Below are positions 15,905 to 23,470 of a stretch of DNA of 64,000 bases, piece by piece. The position numbers were made by a program, and so were the translations under genes. A model generated the notes under the pieces. That model was not told the DNA's origin and ran no database searches. It was given only the letters and a program-made list of their open reading frames with translations. This stretch comes from Steroidobacter agaridevorans. GTDB lineage: Bacteria > Pseudomonadota > Gammaproteobacteria > Steroidobacterales > Steroidobacteraceae. The stretch covers positions 83,379-147,378 of the forward strand of contig NZ_BLJO01000002.1 of assembly GCF_009932555.1 (NCBI RefSeq), given 5' to 3'. The number at the start of each line of letters is the position of its first letter. Within the stretch, counting starts at the first letter, position 1.

Positions 15905-17308
15905 ATGAGCGAACACATCAAGACACGGTTGTTGGTCGTAGGCGGCGGCCCCGGCGGTTACGTCACCGCGCTTCGGGCCGCGCAGCTTGGCGTGCCGGTC
16001 ACGTTGGTGGAAGCGGATCGATTGGGCGGAACGTGCCTGATCCGCGGCTGCATTCCCTCGAAGGCGATGATTCACGCCGCGGAAAAATTTACCAACGTGC
16101 GCGAGGCCGCGAAGCAGGGCGGCACGTTGGGCATCTCCCTGAGCGCGCCGCCGACGCTGAATCTCGCCGAGACGGTGAAGTGGAAAGACGGCGTCGTGAA
16201 CCGGCTGAAGGAAGGCGTCGCGGGGTTGCTCAAGCGCGCGAAGGTGCAGGTGATCTCCGGCTGGGCGAACTTCGTCGATGCGAAGTCCTGCGTCGTGCAG
16301 ACCACCGGTGGACAGATCAGCATCACCGCCGAGCACGTGGTGCTCGCGACGGGCTCGGAGCCGGTCGCGTTGCCGGGCCTGCCCTTTGGCGGGCCGATCA
16401 TTTCCTCGACCGAAGCCTTGTCGTTGCAAAGCCTGCCCAAGAGCCTTGCCGTCATCGGCGCCGGCTACATCGGCCTCGAGCTCGGTTCCGCATTCCGGAA
16501 GCTGGGCGTCGATGTCACGGTGATCGAAGCGCAGGACCGCATCCTGCCGCTCTATGACAGCGCGTTGGTGAAACCGGTCGCGCGGTGGCTGGAGAAGAAC
16601 GGCGTGCCGGTGCACCTGGGCGCGACCGTCATCGGCTTCGAGGCAGGCTCGCTGTTCGCGAAGACCCAGGACGGCCGCTCGCTTGCGTTGAAGGCTGAGC
16701 AGGTGCTCGTCACCGTCGGCCGCCGGCCGCGCACCCAGGGCTGGGGCCTGGAGAACATGGGCATCGACATGAGCGGGCGCTTCGTGCACGTCGACGATCA
16801 GTGCCGCACCTCGATGCGTAACGTCTGGGCCATCGGCGATCTGGTGGGCGAGCCGATGCTCGAGCACAAGGCCGCCGCCCAGGGCGAGATGGTCGCCGAA
16901 CTCATCGCCGGCCAGCGCCGTCGTTTCGATCCGGTCGCGATTCCTGCCGTGTGTTTCACGGAACCGGAGATCATCAGCGTGGGTCTTTCTCCCAGCGATG
17001 CCGGCGCGGGGGACATCGAAGTGATCACCTCGCAGTTCCCCTTCGCCGCGAACGGACGCGCGCTGTCGATGGAAGCGGGCGAGGCGGGCGGCTTCGTGCG
17101 CATCGTGGCACGCAAGCACGACCGTCGGTTGCTCGGCATCCAGGCGGTGGGCGCGCACGTCTCGGAGCTCTCGGGAGAGTTCGCGCTGGCGCTCGAGATG
17201 GGCGCGACGCTGGAGGATGTGGCGGGTGTGATTCATGCCCACCCGACGCTGTCGGAGGCGTTTTTCGAGGCATCGCTGGCCGGGCTCGGCCATGCGTTGC
17301 ACGTCTAA
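15905..17308 (+). CDS. lpdV: dihydrolipoyl dehydrogenase (E3) of the branched-chain complex
   Basis: 467 residues. FAD/NAD enzyme that reoxidises dihydrolipoate. FAD fold GGGPGG at 13-18, redox-active disulfide GGTCLIRGCIPSK with C44 and C49, NAD fold VIGAGYIGLELG in the middle, and the C-terminal catalytic His-Glu pair in HAHPTLSEAF. Placement directly after bkdB and the GGTCLxxGCIPSKAMIHAAEKF region favour LpdV over a general Lpd. The stop codon TAA shares its last base with an ATG that could begin the following regulator. Confidence 0.93.
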   Translation: MSEHIKTRLLVVGGGPGGYVTALRAAQLGVPVTLVEADRLGGTCLIRGCIPSKAMIHAAEKFTNVREAAKQGGTLGISLSAPPTLNLAETVKWKDGVVNRLKEGVAGLLKRAKVQVISGWANFVDAKSCVVQTTGGQISITAEHVVLATGSEPVALPGLPFGGPIISSTEALSLQSLPKSLAVIGAGYIGLELGSAFRKLGVDVTVIEAQDRILPLYDSALVKPVARWLEKNGVPVHLGATVIGFEAGSLFAKTQDGRSLALKAEQVLVTVGRRPRTQGWGLENMGIDMSGRFVHVDDQCRTSMRNVWAIGDLVGEPMLEHKAAAQGEMVAELIAGQRRRFDPVAIPAVCFTEPEIISVGLSPSDAGAGDIEVITSQFPFAANGRALSMEAGEAGGFVRIVARKHDRRLLGIQAVGAHVSELSGEFALALEMGATLEDVAGVIHAHPTLSEAFFEASLAGLGHALHV

Positions 17309-17331
17309 TGGCTGCTGAGGAAAAAAGCGCC

Positions 17332-17805
17332 ATGAGCAATGGCAGTCTCGACAAAATCGACTACAAGATCCTGTCGGTCCTGCAACAGGACGCATCGCTC
17401 TCGGCGGCGGAGGTCGCCGAAGCGGTGGGCCTGTCCCAGTCACCGTGCTGGCGCCGGATCCAGCGGCTCAAGGATGACGGCTACATCACCAAGATCGTGG
17501 CCCTGCTCGACCGTCAGAAGCTCGGCCTGCGCGCCCAGCTGTTCGTGCAGGTCAAGGTCGTGAAGAACGACCGCGCGAGCCTGGCCGAGTTTTCCGAGGC
17601 GATCCGCGCCTTTCCCGAGGTGATGGAGTGCCACGTCGTGCTCGGCGTCTTCGACTTCCTGTTGCGTGTGGTGGCCAAGGACATGGACGCCTACGAGACG
17701 TTCTATTTCGAGAAGCTCTCGCGCGTGCCGCACATTCTCGAGGTCACTTCCTACGTCGCGGCCTCGGAAATAAAAACCACGACCGCCTGGCCGTTGCACG
17801 TCTAG
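17332..17805 (+). CDS. Lrp/AsnC-family regulator, first of a tandem pair
   Basis: 157 residues. An N-terminal winged helix (KIDYKILSVLQQDASLSAAEVAEAVGLSQSPCWRRIQRL) is joined to the RAM ligand-binding domain (FPEVMECHVVLGVFDFLLRVV). An in-frame ATG at 17308 overlaps the lpdV stop. I chose 17332 because GAGG lies at 17317-17320 and because it aligns with the neighbouring paralogue. In pseudomonads the bkd operon is activated by an Lrp-type protein, BkdR; this gene or the next is the likely equivalent. It may be co-transcribed with bkd, giving feedback. Confidence 0.9.
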   Translation: MSNGSLDKIDYKILSVLQQDASLSAAEVAEAVGLSQSPCWRRIQRLKDDGYITKIVALLDRQKLGLRAQLFVQVKVVKNDRASLAEFSEAIRAFPEVMECHVVLGVFDFLLRVVAKDMDAYETFYFEKLSRVPHILEVTSYVAASEIKTTTAWPLHV

Positions 17806-17818
17806 CAACGAACTTTGT
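17806..17818. promoter_or_regulatory. second copy of the CAACGAAC motif
   Basis: CAACGAACTTTGT begins directly after the stop of the first Lrp gene and differs by one base from the palindrome core before bkdA1. It lies about 280 bases before the second Lrp gene and could be a shared regulator site; chance cannot be excluded with two copies. Confidence 0.3.
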
Positions 17819-17832
17819 CATCGAACGCAACA

Positions 17833-17853
17833 CCGCCGCGCCTTGCGCGGCGG
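17833..17853 (+). terminator. GC hairpin after the first Lrp gene
   Basis: A 9-bp perfect stem (CCGCCGCGC at 17833-17841, GCGCGGCGG at 17845-17853) with a 3-base CTT loop lies 27 bases after the stop. No T-run follows, but position and strength fit the end of the bkd transcript. The remaining bases to 18094 contain no gene and presumably the promoter of the second Lrp gene. Confidence 0.55.
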
Positions 17854-18097
17854 AGGCTTGCGTGCGCCTGTGCTCCTTTACCTGAAACCTTCTTCATAAA
17901 TTCCCTAGAACGACGTTAGCGTCTTGCAACTGTCGCAAATTACGTGCATCACTACGCCACCAAAGCCGCCGAGGTTGATAAGTAAACGCACCGAACACGC
18001 CGATCCGCACAAAATCGTCCTAAGACATGCCTTGTAAACGGTAGATGCCCGACCAGCACATTACGGGCGCACCGATCGCGTATTGAGAGGGGGAATG

Positions 18098-18565
18098 ATG
18101 GAAGGTCTGGACAAGATCGATCTGAAAATCTTGCGTGCGCTTCAGGAGGACGCCTCGCACTCGGCCGCCGAGATCGCAGACTCGGTGGGCTTATCGCAAT
18201 CGCCGTGTTATCGGCGCATCCAACGCCTGAAGGAAGAAGGCTATATCACCCGCATCGTGGCGATGCTCGATCGCCGCAAGTTGAACCTGCTCACGCAGCT
18301 GTTCGTGCAGGTGAAGGTCATCCGCAACGATCAGCAGAGCCTGCAGGAATTCACCGAATACATTCGCAGCTTCCCCGAAGTGCTCGAATGTCACGTGATC
18401 CTCGGCGCCTACGATTTCCTGCTGCGCGTGGTGGTGCGCGACATGGAGGCTTACGAGAAATTTTATTTCGGCAAGCTCTCCACGGTGCCCAACATCCGCG
18501 AGGTGAATTCGTTCGTCGCGGCCTGGGAAGTGAAGTCGACGACTTCGCTGCCGCTGAAGATCTGA
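18098..18565 (+). CDS. Lrp/AsnC-family regulator, second of a tandem pair
   Basis: 155 residues. It is a close paralogue of the previous regulator along its whole length (shared DKID-KIL, SQSPC-RRIQRLK, GYIT-IVA-LDR, QLFVQVKV, DFLLRVV blocks), so the pair arose by tandem duplication. The helix-turn-helix recognition helix differs little (SPCYRR versus SPCWRR), suggesting overlapping DNA targets, while the RAM domain differs more. AGAGGGGG at 18086-18093 serves ATG 18095 or 18098; the latter has better spacing. Separate from the bkd transcript by about 290 bases and a hairpin. Confidence 0.9.
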   Translation: MEGLDKIDLKILRALQEDASHSAAEIADSVGLSQSPCYRRIQRLKEEGYITRIVAMLDRRKLNLLTQLFVQVKVIRNDQQSLQEFTEYIRSFPEVLECHVILGAYDFLLRVVVRDMEAYEKFYFGKLSTVPNIREVNSFVAAWEVKSTTSLPLKI

Positions 18566-18650
18566 AACGACGCATGTCGCCGCCGCCAGCTCGGTGCAAT
18601 ACGCATACATCATGCGCAAGGCGCGAGCTGGGGACGCATTTCCGCGAAGT

Positions 18651-18668
18651 TCCTGCCTAGCGGCAGGA
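18651..18668 (+). terminator. intrinsic terminator candidate
   Basis: A 7-bp stem (TCCTGCC at 18651-18657, GGCAGGA at 18662-18668) with a TAGC loop, followed at 18675-18678 by TTTT. It lies 86 bases after the second Lrp gene. Confidence 0.5.
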
Positions 18669-18760
18669 GTAGGCTTTTGTTAGCAACAACGGCGCCGCTC
18701 GAGGGTGCCGTAACAACGGCCCGCAAGGGCTCACCAGAGCGCTACGCTCGAGGGGGATAT

Positions 18761-19189
18761 ATGACTACGCATCGTGCCGGAAAGATGTTCGGTAGCACGT
18801 GTCTTGCGCTGGGTATCTTCGCCGTGAGCCTCGCGGCGAGCGCCGAAGACGTGAAAGTCACACTCACGGGCGCCGAGGAAGTGCCGGCCGTGACCACCAA
18901 GGCCATGGGTGAAGGCACGATCGCGATCGGCAAGGACATGTCCGTCAGCGGCACCGTGAAGACCACGGGCATCGAAGGCGTCGCCGCTCACATTCATCTC
19001 GCCGAAGCCGGCAAGAACGGTCCGCCGGTCGTCACGCTCATCAAGGGCGAGGGCGGAGCCTGGAGCACACCGCCGGGCGCGAAGCTCACCGAAGAGCAGT
19101 ACAAGGCGTTCAAGGCCGGCAACCTGTACGTGAACGTGCACAGCGCCGCTCACAAGGGCGGAGAGATCCGGGGCCAGCTGAAGCCGTAA
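18761..19189 (+). CDS. exported CHRD-domain protein
   Basis: 142 residues. Signal peptide (SLAASAEDV, cleavage about residue 27) followed by a single CHRD domain: VKVTLTGAEEVPAV at its start, AAHIHLAEAGKNGP in the centre, and the closing NLYVNVHSAAHKGGEIRGQL. CHRD domains, first described in chordin, occur in many bacterial exported proteins; the bacterial role is not established. Start from AGGGGG at 18751-18756; an upstream in-frame TTG would destroy the signal peptide. Stands alone, upstream of the cytochrome gene. Confidence 0.9.
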   Translation: MTTHRAGKMFGSTCLALGIFAVSLAASAEDVKVTLTGAEEVPAVTTKAMGEGTIAIGKDMSVSGTVKTTGIEGVAAHIHLAEAGKNGPPVVTLIKGEGGAWSTPPGAKLTEEQYKAFKAGNLYVNVHSAAHKGGEIRGQLKP

Positions 19190-19252
19190 CGTAATGGACG
19201 GCGGCGGGGGATCCATCATCAAGCGGTGCGAATCGGCCGGACTCGATAACAA

Positions 19253-20566
19253 ATGACGAAATTGAACATTGCAGGCGGCCGACGCGCACGCGTCGCCGCC
19301 ACCTGGGTAACACTTGCTCTCACATTCGCAGTCGCAAGCGTCGCGGGACTGTCGATCGCGGACTCGAGCCGCGCCGACAGCCCCGCTGCGAGTAGCGGCG
19401 ATCAAGCCAACTCGCTGGTCGAGCGCGGGCGATATCTCGCGCGCGCCGGCAACTGCGTCAGCTGTCACACGGCGCATGGCGGCGCCGCCTTCGCCGGCGG
19501 TCTCGCCTTCGAGACGCCTTTCGGCAAACTCTATTCGACCAACATCACGCCCGATCCGGAAACCGGCATCGGCAAATGGACCGAGGAGCAGTTCGCTCGC
19601 GCGGTGCGTGAAGGCGTGCGGCCCGACGGCGCGCATCTGTATCCGGCCTTCCCATACACCGCCTACACGAAGCTGTCCGATGAGGATGTTGCGGCGCTGT
19701 ATGCGTACTTGAAGATCGTCAAACCGGTGAACAGCCAGACGCCGGAGAACGAGATGAGCTTCCCGGCCAACCAGCGCTGGGCGCTCGGCATCTGGAAAGC
19801 CATGTTCTTCGATGAAGGCCGCTTCCAGCCTGAGGAGGCGCAATCCCCGGAGTGGAATCGCGGCGCGTACCTGGTCGAAGGACTCGGGCATTGCTCCGCC
19901 TGTCATTCCCCGCGCAACTTCATGGGCGCGGAGAAGAGCAGCATGGCGTATACGGGCGGCGAATATAACGACAAGGTCGTGACCGGCGAGATCCGGCAGT
20001 GGTCGGCGCCCAATCTCACCAGCGCGAAGAACGGTCTGGGGCCGTGGCCCGTCGAAGAAGTGGCCGCGTATCTGAAGACCGGCCGCAACTCCTTCAGCGA
20101 GACGCACGGCCCGATGAACGAAGTCATCGTGAACAGCACGCGTCACCTGAGCGATGCCGATACGCTGGCGATGGCGACCTATCTGAAGAGCCTGCCCGCG
20201 AACGAGGGCGACATCGGCAAGCCCGCGAGCGCCGACGTGCTCAAGTCCGGCGAGGCCCTATACAACCTTCACTGCGGCACCTGCCATCAGCCCGACGGCC
20301 TGGGCGCGTTGAGCGCCGATGCGGGCGCCAAGCTGGTGGGCAATCCGATGGTGCAGGCGAGCAATCCGGCCTCGCTCATCAACGTCATTCTCTACGGGCC
20401 GCACCTGGCGAAGCTGTCGGGACCGAAGCGCTGGAAGGACATGCCGGGTAACTTCGGCGAGAAACTCGCCGATGAAGAAGTGGCGCACATTGCCAGCTAC
20501 ATGCGCAACGCATGGGGCAACGTCGGCGGCGCAGTCAGCGAAGAGCAAGTGGCCAAGCAGCGCTAA
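19253..20566 (+). CDS. triheme c-type cytochrome, dehydrogenase-subunit type
   Basis: 437 residues. An N-terminal hydrophobic segment (about 15-36) acts as signal or anchor. Three haem c motifs: CVSCH at 68-72, CSACH at 214-218 and CGTCH at 341-345. The spacing of three class I cytochrome domains, with the AGGLAFETPFGKLYSTNITPDPETGIG block, is that of the cytochrome subunit of membrane-bound gluconate/alcohol/aldehyde dehydrogenases, which passes electrons to ubiquinol oxidase. No flavin, PQQ or molybdenum dehydrogenase subunit lies next to it, so it is an orphan here; the nearest molybdoenzyme is the ior operon about 17 kb away. No good Shine-Dalgarno is visible before the ATG. Confidence 0.9.
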   Translation: MTKLNIAGGRRARVAATWVTLALTFAVASVAGLSIADSSRADSPAASSGDQANSLVERGRYLARAGNCVSCHTAHGGAAFAGGLAFETPFGKLYSTNITPDPETGIGKWTEEQFARAVREGVRPDGAHLYPAFPYTAYTKLSDEDVAALYAYLKIVKPVNSQTPENEMSFPANQRWALGIWKAMFFDEGRFQPEEAQSPEWNRGAYLVEGLGHCSACHSPRNFMGAEKSSMAYTGGEYNDKVVTGEIRQWSAPNLTSAKNGLGPWPVEEVAAYLKTGRNSFSETHGPMNEVIVNSTRHLSDADTLAMATYLKSLPANEGDIGKPASADVLKSGEALYNLHCGTCHQPDGLGALSADAGAKLVGNPMVQASNPASLINVILYGPHLAKLSGPKRWKDMPGNFGEKLADEEVAHIASYMRNAWGNVGGAVSEEQVAKQR

Positions 20567-20640
20567 GCGCGGGACCAGCAGTCAAGAAATATTGGCGGCG
20601 CGTGCGTGCGAGCGTGCGCGTTGCCGATTGCGGGGGTTGA

Positions 20641-22674
20641 ATGAAGAAACTGGGTTGGTTGCTGGTCGCCATCGTCGGCGCATTCGCAATCGGCGGATTG
20701 GCGGTGCACCGGGGCGAGTCCATCAATGCGATGTGGCTCATCGTCGCGGCCGCCTGCGTCTACGCCATTGGCTATCGTCTCTACAGCGCCTGGGTCGCAA
20801 CCTCGGTGCTCGTGTTGGATCCGAGTCGCGTCACGCCCGCCGTTCGCTTGAACGACGGACGCGACTACGTCCCGACCAATAAGTGGATCGTCTTCGGTCA
20901 TCACTTCGCCGCGATCGCAGGCCCCGGCCCGCTGATCGGTCCCACGCTCGCCGCGCAATTCGGTTACCTGCCGGGCACGATCTGGATCCTGGTCGGCGCG
21001 GTGCTCGGCGGCTGCGTGCAGGACATGACGGTATTGTTCCTCTCGACGCGTCGTAACGGCCGGAGCCTCGGCCAGATGGCGCGCGATGAGATGGGGCCGA
21101 TCGGCGGCTACGCCGCGATGATCGGCACGCTCGTCATCATGGTGATCCTGATCGCTGTGCTCGGTCTCGTGGTCGTGAACGCCATGCGCCACAGCCCCTG
21201 GGGCACCTCGACCGTGTTCGCGACGATTCCGATCGCGCTCCTGGTCGGCGTCTACATGAAGGACATTCGTCCGGGCCGCGTGCTGGAAGCCTCGCTCATC
21301 GGCGTTGCGCTGTTGTTGCTTGCGGTCGGCGGCGGCGGCTGGGTGGATAGCCACCCGACGATTCGTCAGTTCTTCGATCTCGACGCGCTCACGCTCGCCT
21401 GGTTCGTGATCGGCTACGGCTTCATCGCCGCCGTGCTGCCGGTGTGGCTGCTGCTCGCGCCCCGCGATTATCTCTCGACGTTCCTGAAGCTCGGCACGGT
21501 GATGCTGCTGTTCATCTCGGTGATCGTGATGCGTCCGGAGATTCACATGCCGGCGCTGACGCAGTTCGTCGATGGCTCCGGCCCGATCTTTGGCGGCTCG
21601 CTGTTTCCGTTCGTGTTCATCACCGTCGCCTGCGGCGCGATCTCGGGCTTTCATGCGCTGGTCTCGAGCGGCACGACGCCCAAGCTCATCACCAATGAAG
21701 GCGATGTGCGCATGATCGGCTACGGCAGCATGATGCTCGAGTCCGCGGTCGCCATCATGGCGATGATCGCGGCGACCATGCTCGATCCGGGCGTGTTCTT
21801 TGCGATCAACAGCGGACCGGGCGCGGTGGGCGCAACGCCGGAGGCTGCGGTTGCGACGATCACGAGCTGGGGCTTCCCGGTGACCGTCGATCAGATGGCG
21901 TTCCTCGCCAAGGAAATGGGCGAGTCGACGTTGTTTGCTCGCACCGGCGGCGCGCCCTCGCTCGCGGTCGGCATGGCGAGCATCTTCGCCTCGACCTTCG
22001 GTCAGAGCATGCTGTCGCTGTGGTACCACTTCGCGATCATGTTCGAGGCCGTGTTCATTCTGACGACGCTCGATGCCGGCACGCGCGTGGGCCGCTTCAT
22101 GCTGCAGGATGCGCTCGGTCACATCTGGCCGAAGCTGGGTCAGACCTCCTGGTATCCGTCCGTGCTGATCTCGAGCGCACTGATCGTCGCCGGCTGGGGC
22201 TACTTCCTGTATATCGGCGTGATCGATCCGAATGGCGGCATCAACATTCTGTGGCCGCTGTTCGGCATCTCCAATCAGCTGCTCGCCGGCATCGCCCTGT
22301 GCATCTGCACGGGCATCCTGGTGAAACAAGGTAAACTGCGCTTTGCGTGGGTGACGGGCGTGCCGCTGGCGTGGCTGACGCTCGTGACCACCGTGGCGAC
22401 CTGGCAAAAGGTCGTTTCCGACGATGTGCGAATCGGCTTCCTGGCCGCTGCCGATCAGATCGCATCGAAACTGGCTGCTGGCACCCTGACCCCGGAACAA
22501 GCCGCGGTCGCGCCACAGCTGATCTTCAACCAACGTCTCGATGCCGTGCTTGCGATCGTGCTGACGCTGATTCTCTGGATCGTGATCGCCGATACCGCGC
22601 GCGTGTGCATGCGAGTCGTACAAGGCTTGCCGGTGCCCCCGAGCTCGGAGGCGCCGGCCCGAGGAGCGGCATGA
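20641..22674 (+). CDS. cstA: carbon starvation protein A, peptide/pyruvate transporter family
   Basis: 677 residues, about 16-18 membrane helices. Signature segments of CstA: NDGRDYVPTNKWIVFGHHFAAIAGPGPLIGPTLAAQFGYLPG near residues 74-115, DMTVLFLSTRRNGRSLGQ, the FGGSLFPFVFITVACGAISGFHALVSSGTTPK block and the TLDAGTRVGRFMLQD region. CstA proteins take up peptides or pyruvate during carbon limitation. In most genomes a small YbdD/DUF466 protein follows; here the following gene is a different, DNA-binding-like small protein that overlaps the stop by four bases (ATGA). No preceding terminator is evident, so co-transcription with the cytochrome gene is possible. Confidence 0.93.
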   Translation: MKKLGWLLVAIVGAFAIGGLAVHRGESINAMWLIVAAACVYAIGYRLYSAWVATSVLVLDPSRVTPAVRLNDGRDYVPTNKWIVFGHHFAAIAGPGPLIGPTLAAQFGYLPGTIWILVGAVLGGCVQDMTVLFLSTRRNGRSLGQMARDEMGPIGGYAAMIGTLVIMVILIAVLGLVVVNAMRHSPWGTSTVFATIPIALLVGVYMKDIRPGRVLEASLIGVALLLLAVGGGGWVDSHPTIRQFFDLDALTLAWFVIGYGFIAAVLPVWLLLAPRDYLSTFLKLGTVMLLFISVIVMRPEIHMPALTQFVDGSGPIFGGSLFPFVFITVACGAISGFHALVSSGTTPKLITNEGDVRMIGYGSMMLESAVAIMAMIAATMLDPGVFFAINSGPGAVGATPEAAVATITSWGFPVTVDQMAFLAKEMGESTLFARTGGAPSLAVGMASIFASTFGQSMLSLWYHFAIMFEAVFILTTLDAGTRVGRFMLQDALGHIWPKLGQTSWYPSVLISSALIVAGWGYFLYIGVIDPNGGINILWPLFGISNQLLAGIALCICTGILVKQGKLRFAWVTGVPLAWLTLVTTVATWQKVVSDDVRIGFLAAADQIASKLAAGTLTPEQAAVAPQLIFNQRLDAVLAIVLTLILWIVIADTARVCMRVVQGLPVPPSSEAPARGAA

Positions 22675-22904
22675 TCCACACACTTCGCAGATCCATTCCG
22701 GCCAACACCTGGTCGACCGAGGAAATCCGTCAGCTGCGGCAGCTCGCGACCGCCGGCGCTTCGCTCGACACCATTTGCGTCACGTTGCGCAGGACGCGCT
22801 CTGCGATCCGAAACAAGGCGACGATGCATGGCATCTCGCTGAAGCGTTGCGGGGAGAGTCTCGCCGCGCCGTTACAACCGCACGAACACGGGCTCGCCTC
22901 CTGA
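22671..22904 (+). CDS. small HTH/SANT-like protein overlapping cstA
   Basis: 77 residues starting at ATGA, shared with the cstA stop. The central segment (TWSTEEIRQLRQLATAGAS, then ICVTLRRTRSAIRNKA and HGISL) has the W-x3-E / L-x2-L / G-x-S / I-x3-L-x-R-x3-A-x-R-x-KA pattern of short Myb/SANT or GcrA-like DNA-binding domains. No signal peptide. The tight overlap implies translational coupling with the transporter, so a regulatory role is plausible. It replaces the usual YbdD partner of CstA. I cannot assign a target. Confidence 0.65.
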   Translation: MIHTLRRSIPANTWSTEEIRQLRQLATAGASLDTICVTLRRTRSAIRNKATMHGISLKRCGESLAAPLQPHEHGLAS

Positions 22905-23464
22905 TGAAACGAGCGCTCGCAACGGCGATGGCGACGGCATTGCTGTCCGGTGCGATGGGCTCTGCCGTCTTCGCGGCGGAGCCATCGCTTGAAATCAACG
23001 CGTGCGAGCTGCTCACGCCGGCGGACATCACCGCCGCGATCGGACTGCCGGTCGACCAGGGACGCCGTCAGGACGAGGGCATGTCGCGCGACGGGCAGTA
23101 TTCATCGACCTGCTTCTGGACCATCGAGCCCGGCAAGGCGCCGGATCAAACCGCGCCCGGCCGAGGCCGCCGCTTCGTAATCTTGAACGCGCAGCGCTGG
23201 CCGGCGGGGCGCGACATGGCGAAGAAGTTTCTGCAGGCGTTTCATGAGTCCGCCGACCAGGGCGTGATCGCGAATCAGCCCGTGCCTCGCAAGTTCGGCG
23301 ATGAGGCGCTGTGGTGGGGCGATGGCCTCGCCGTTCGCAAGGGCGATGTGAGCTTCGGCCTGTCCGTATTCATGCCCAAACGCGGTGAGGCGCGCACGAG
23401 CGCGTTGGAAGAGAAGCTCGCGCCTCAGATCTTGAAGCGCCTGGATCGCAAGACCGCCGTCTGA
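22904..23464 (+). CDS. exported protein of unknown function, DUF3558-like N-terminus
   Basis: 186 residues. The start overlaps the previous stop (TGATG), making this the third gene of a coupled set. The signal peptide ends near AVFAAEP (residue 25). The mature start NACELLTPADITAAIGLPV is typical of proteins whose first helix reads C-x-LLT-x-D(A/V)-x2-xLG, such as DUF3558 and related lipid or solute-binding folds. A second cysteine (STCFWTIEPG) could pair with it. The C-terminal part (KFGDEALWWGDGLAVRKGD) fits the same alpha/beta sandwich. Role unknown. Confidence 0.75.
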   Translation: MKRALATAMATALLSGAMGSAVFAAEPSLEINACELLTPADITAAIGLPVDQGRRQDEGMSRDGQYSSTCFWTIEPGKAPDQTAPGRGRRFVILNAQRWPAGRDMAKKFLQAFHESADQGVIANQPVPRKFGDEALWWGDGLAVRKGDVSFGLSVFMPKRGEARTSALEEKLAPQILKRLDRKTAV

Positions 23465-23470
23465 TCGCGA

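Noticed and set aside
15845-17443. Long minus-strand open frame opposite lpdV
   Set aside because: Antisense shadow of a gene with FAD, NAD and disulfide motifs.
20563-22683. Long minus-strand open frame (about 706 codons) opposite cstA
   Set aside because: It is an antisense shadow of a strongly supported membrane protein, is very rich in Arg, His and Glu and shows no fold or start signal. High GC produces such frames.
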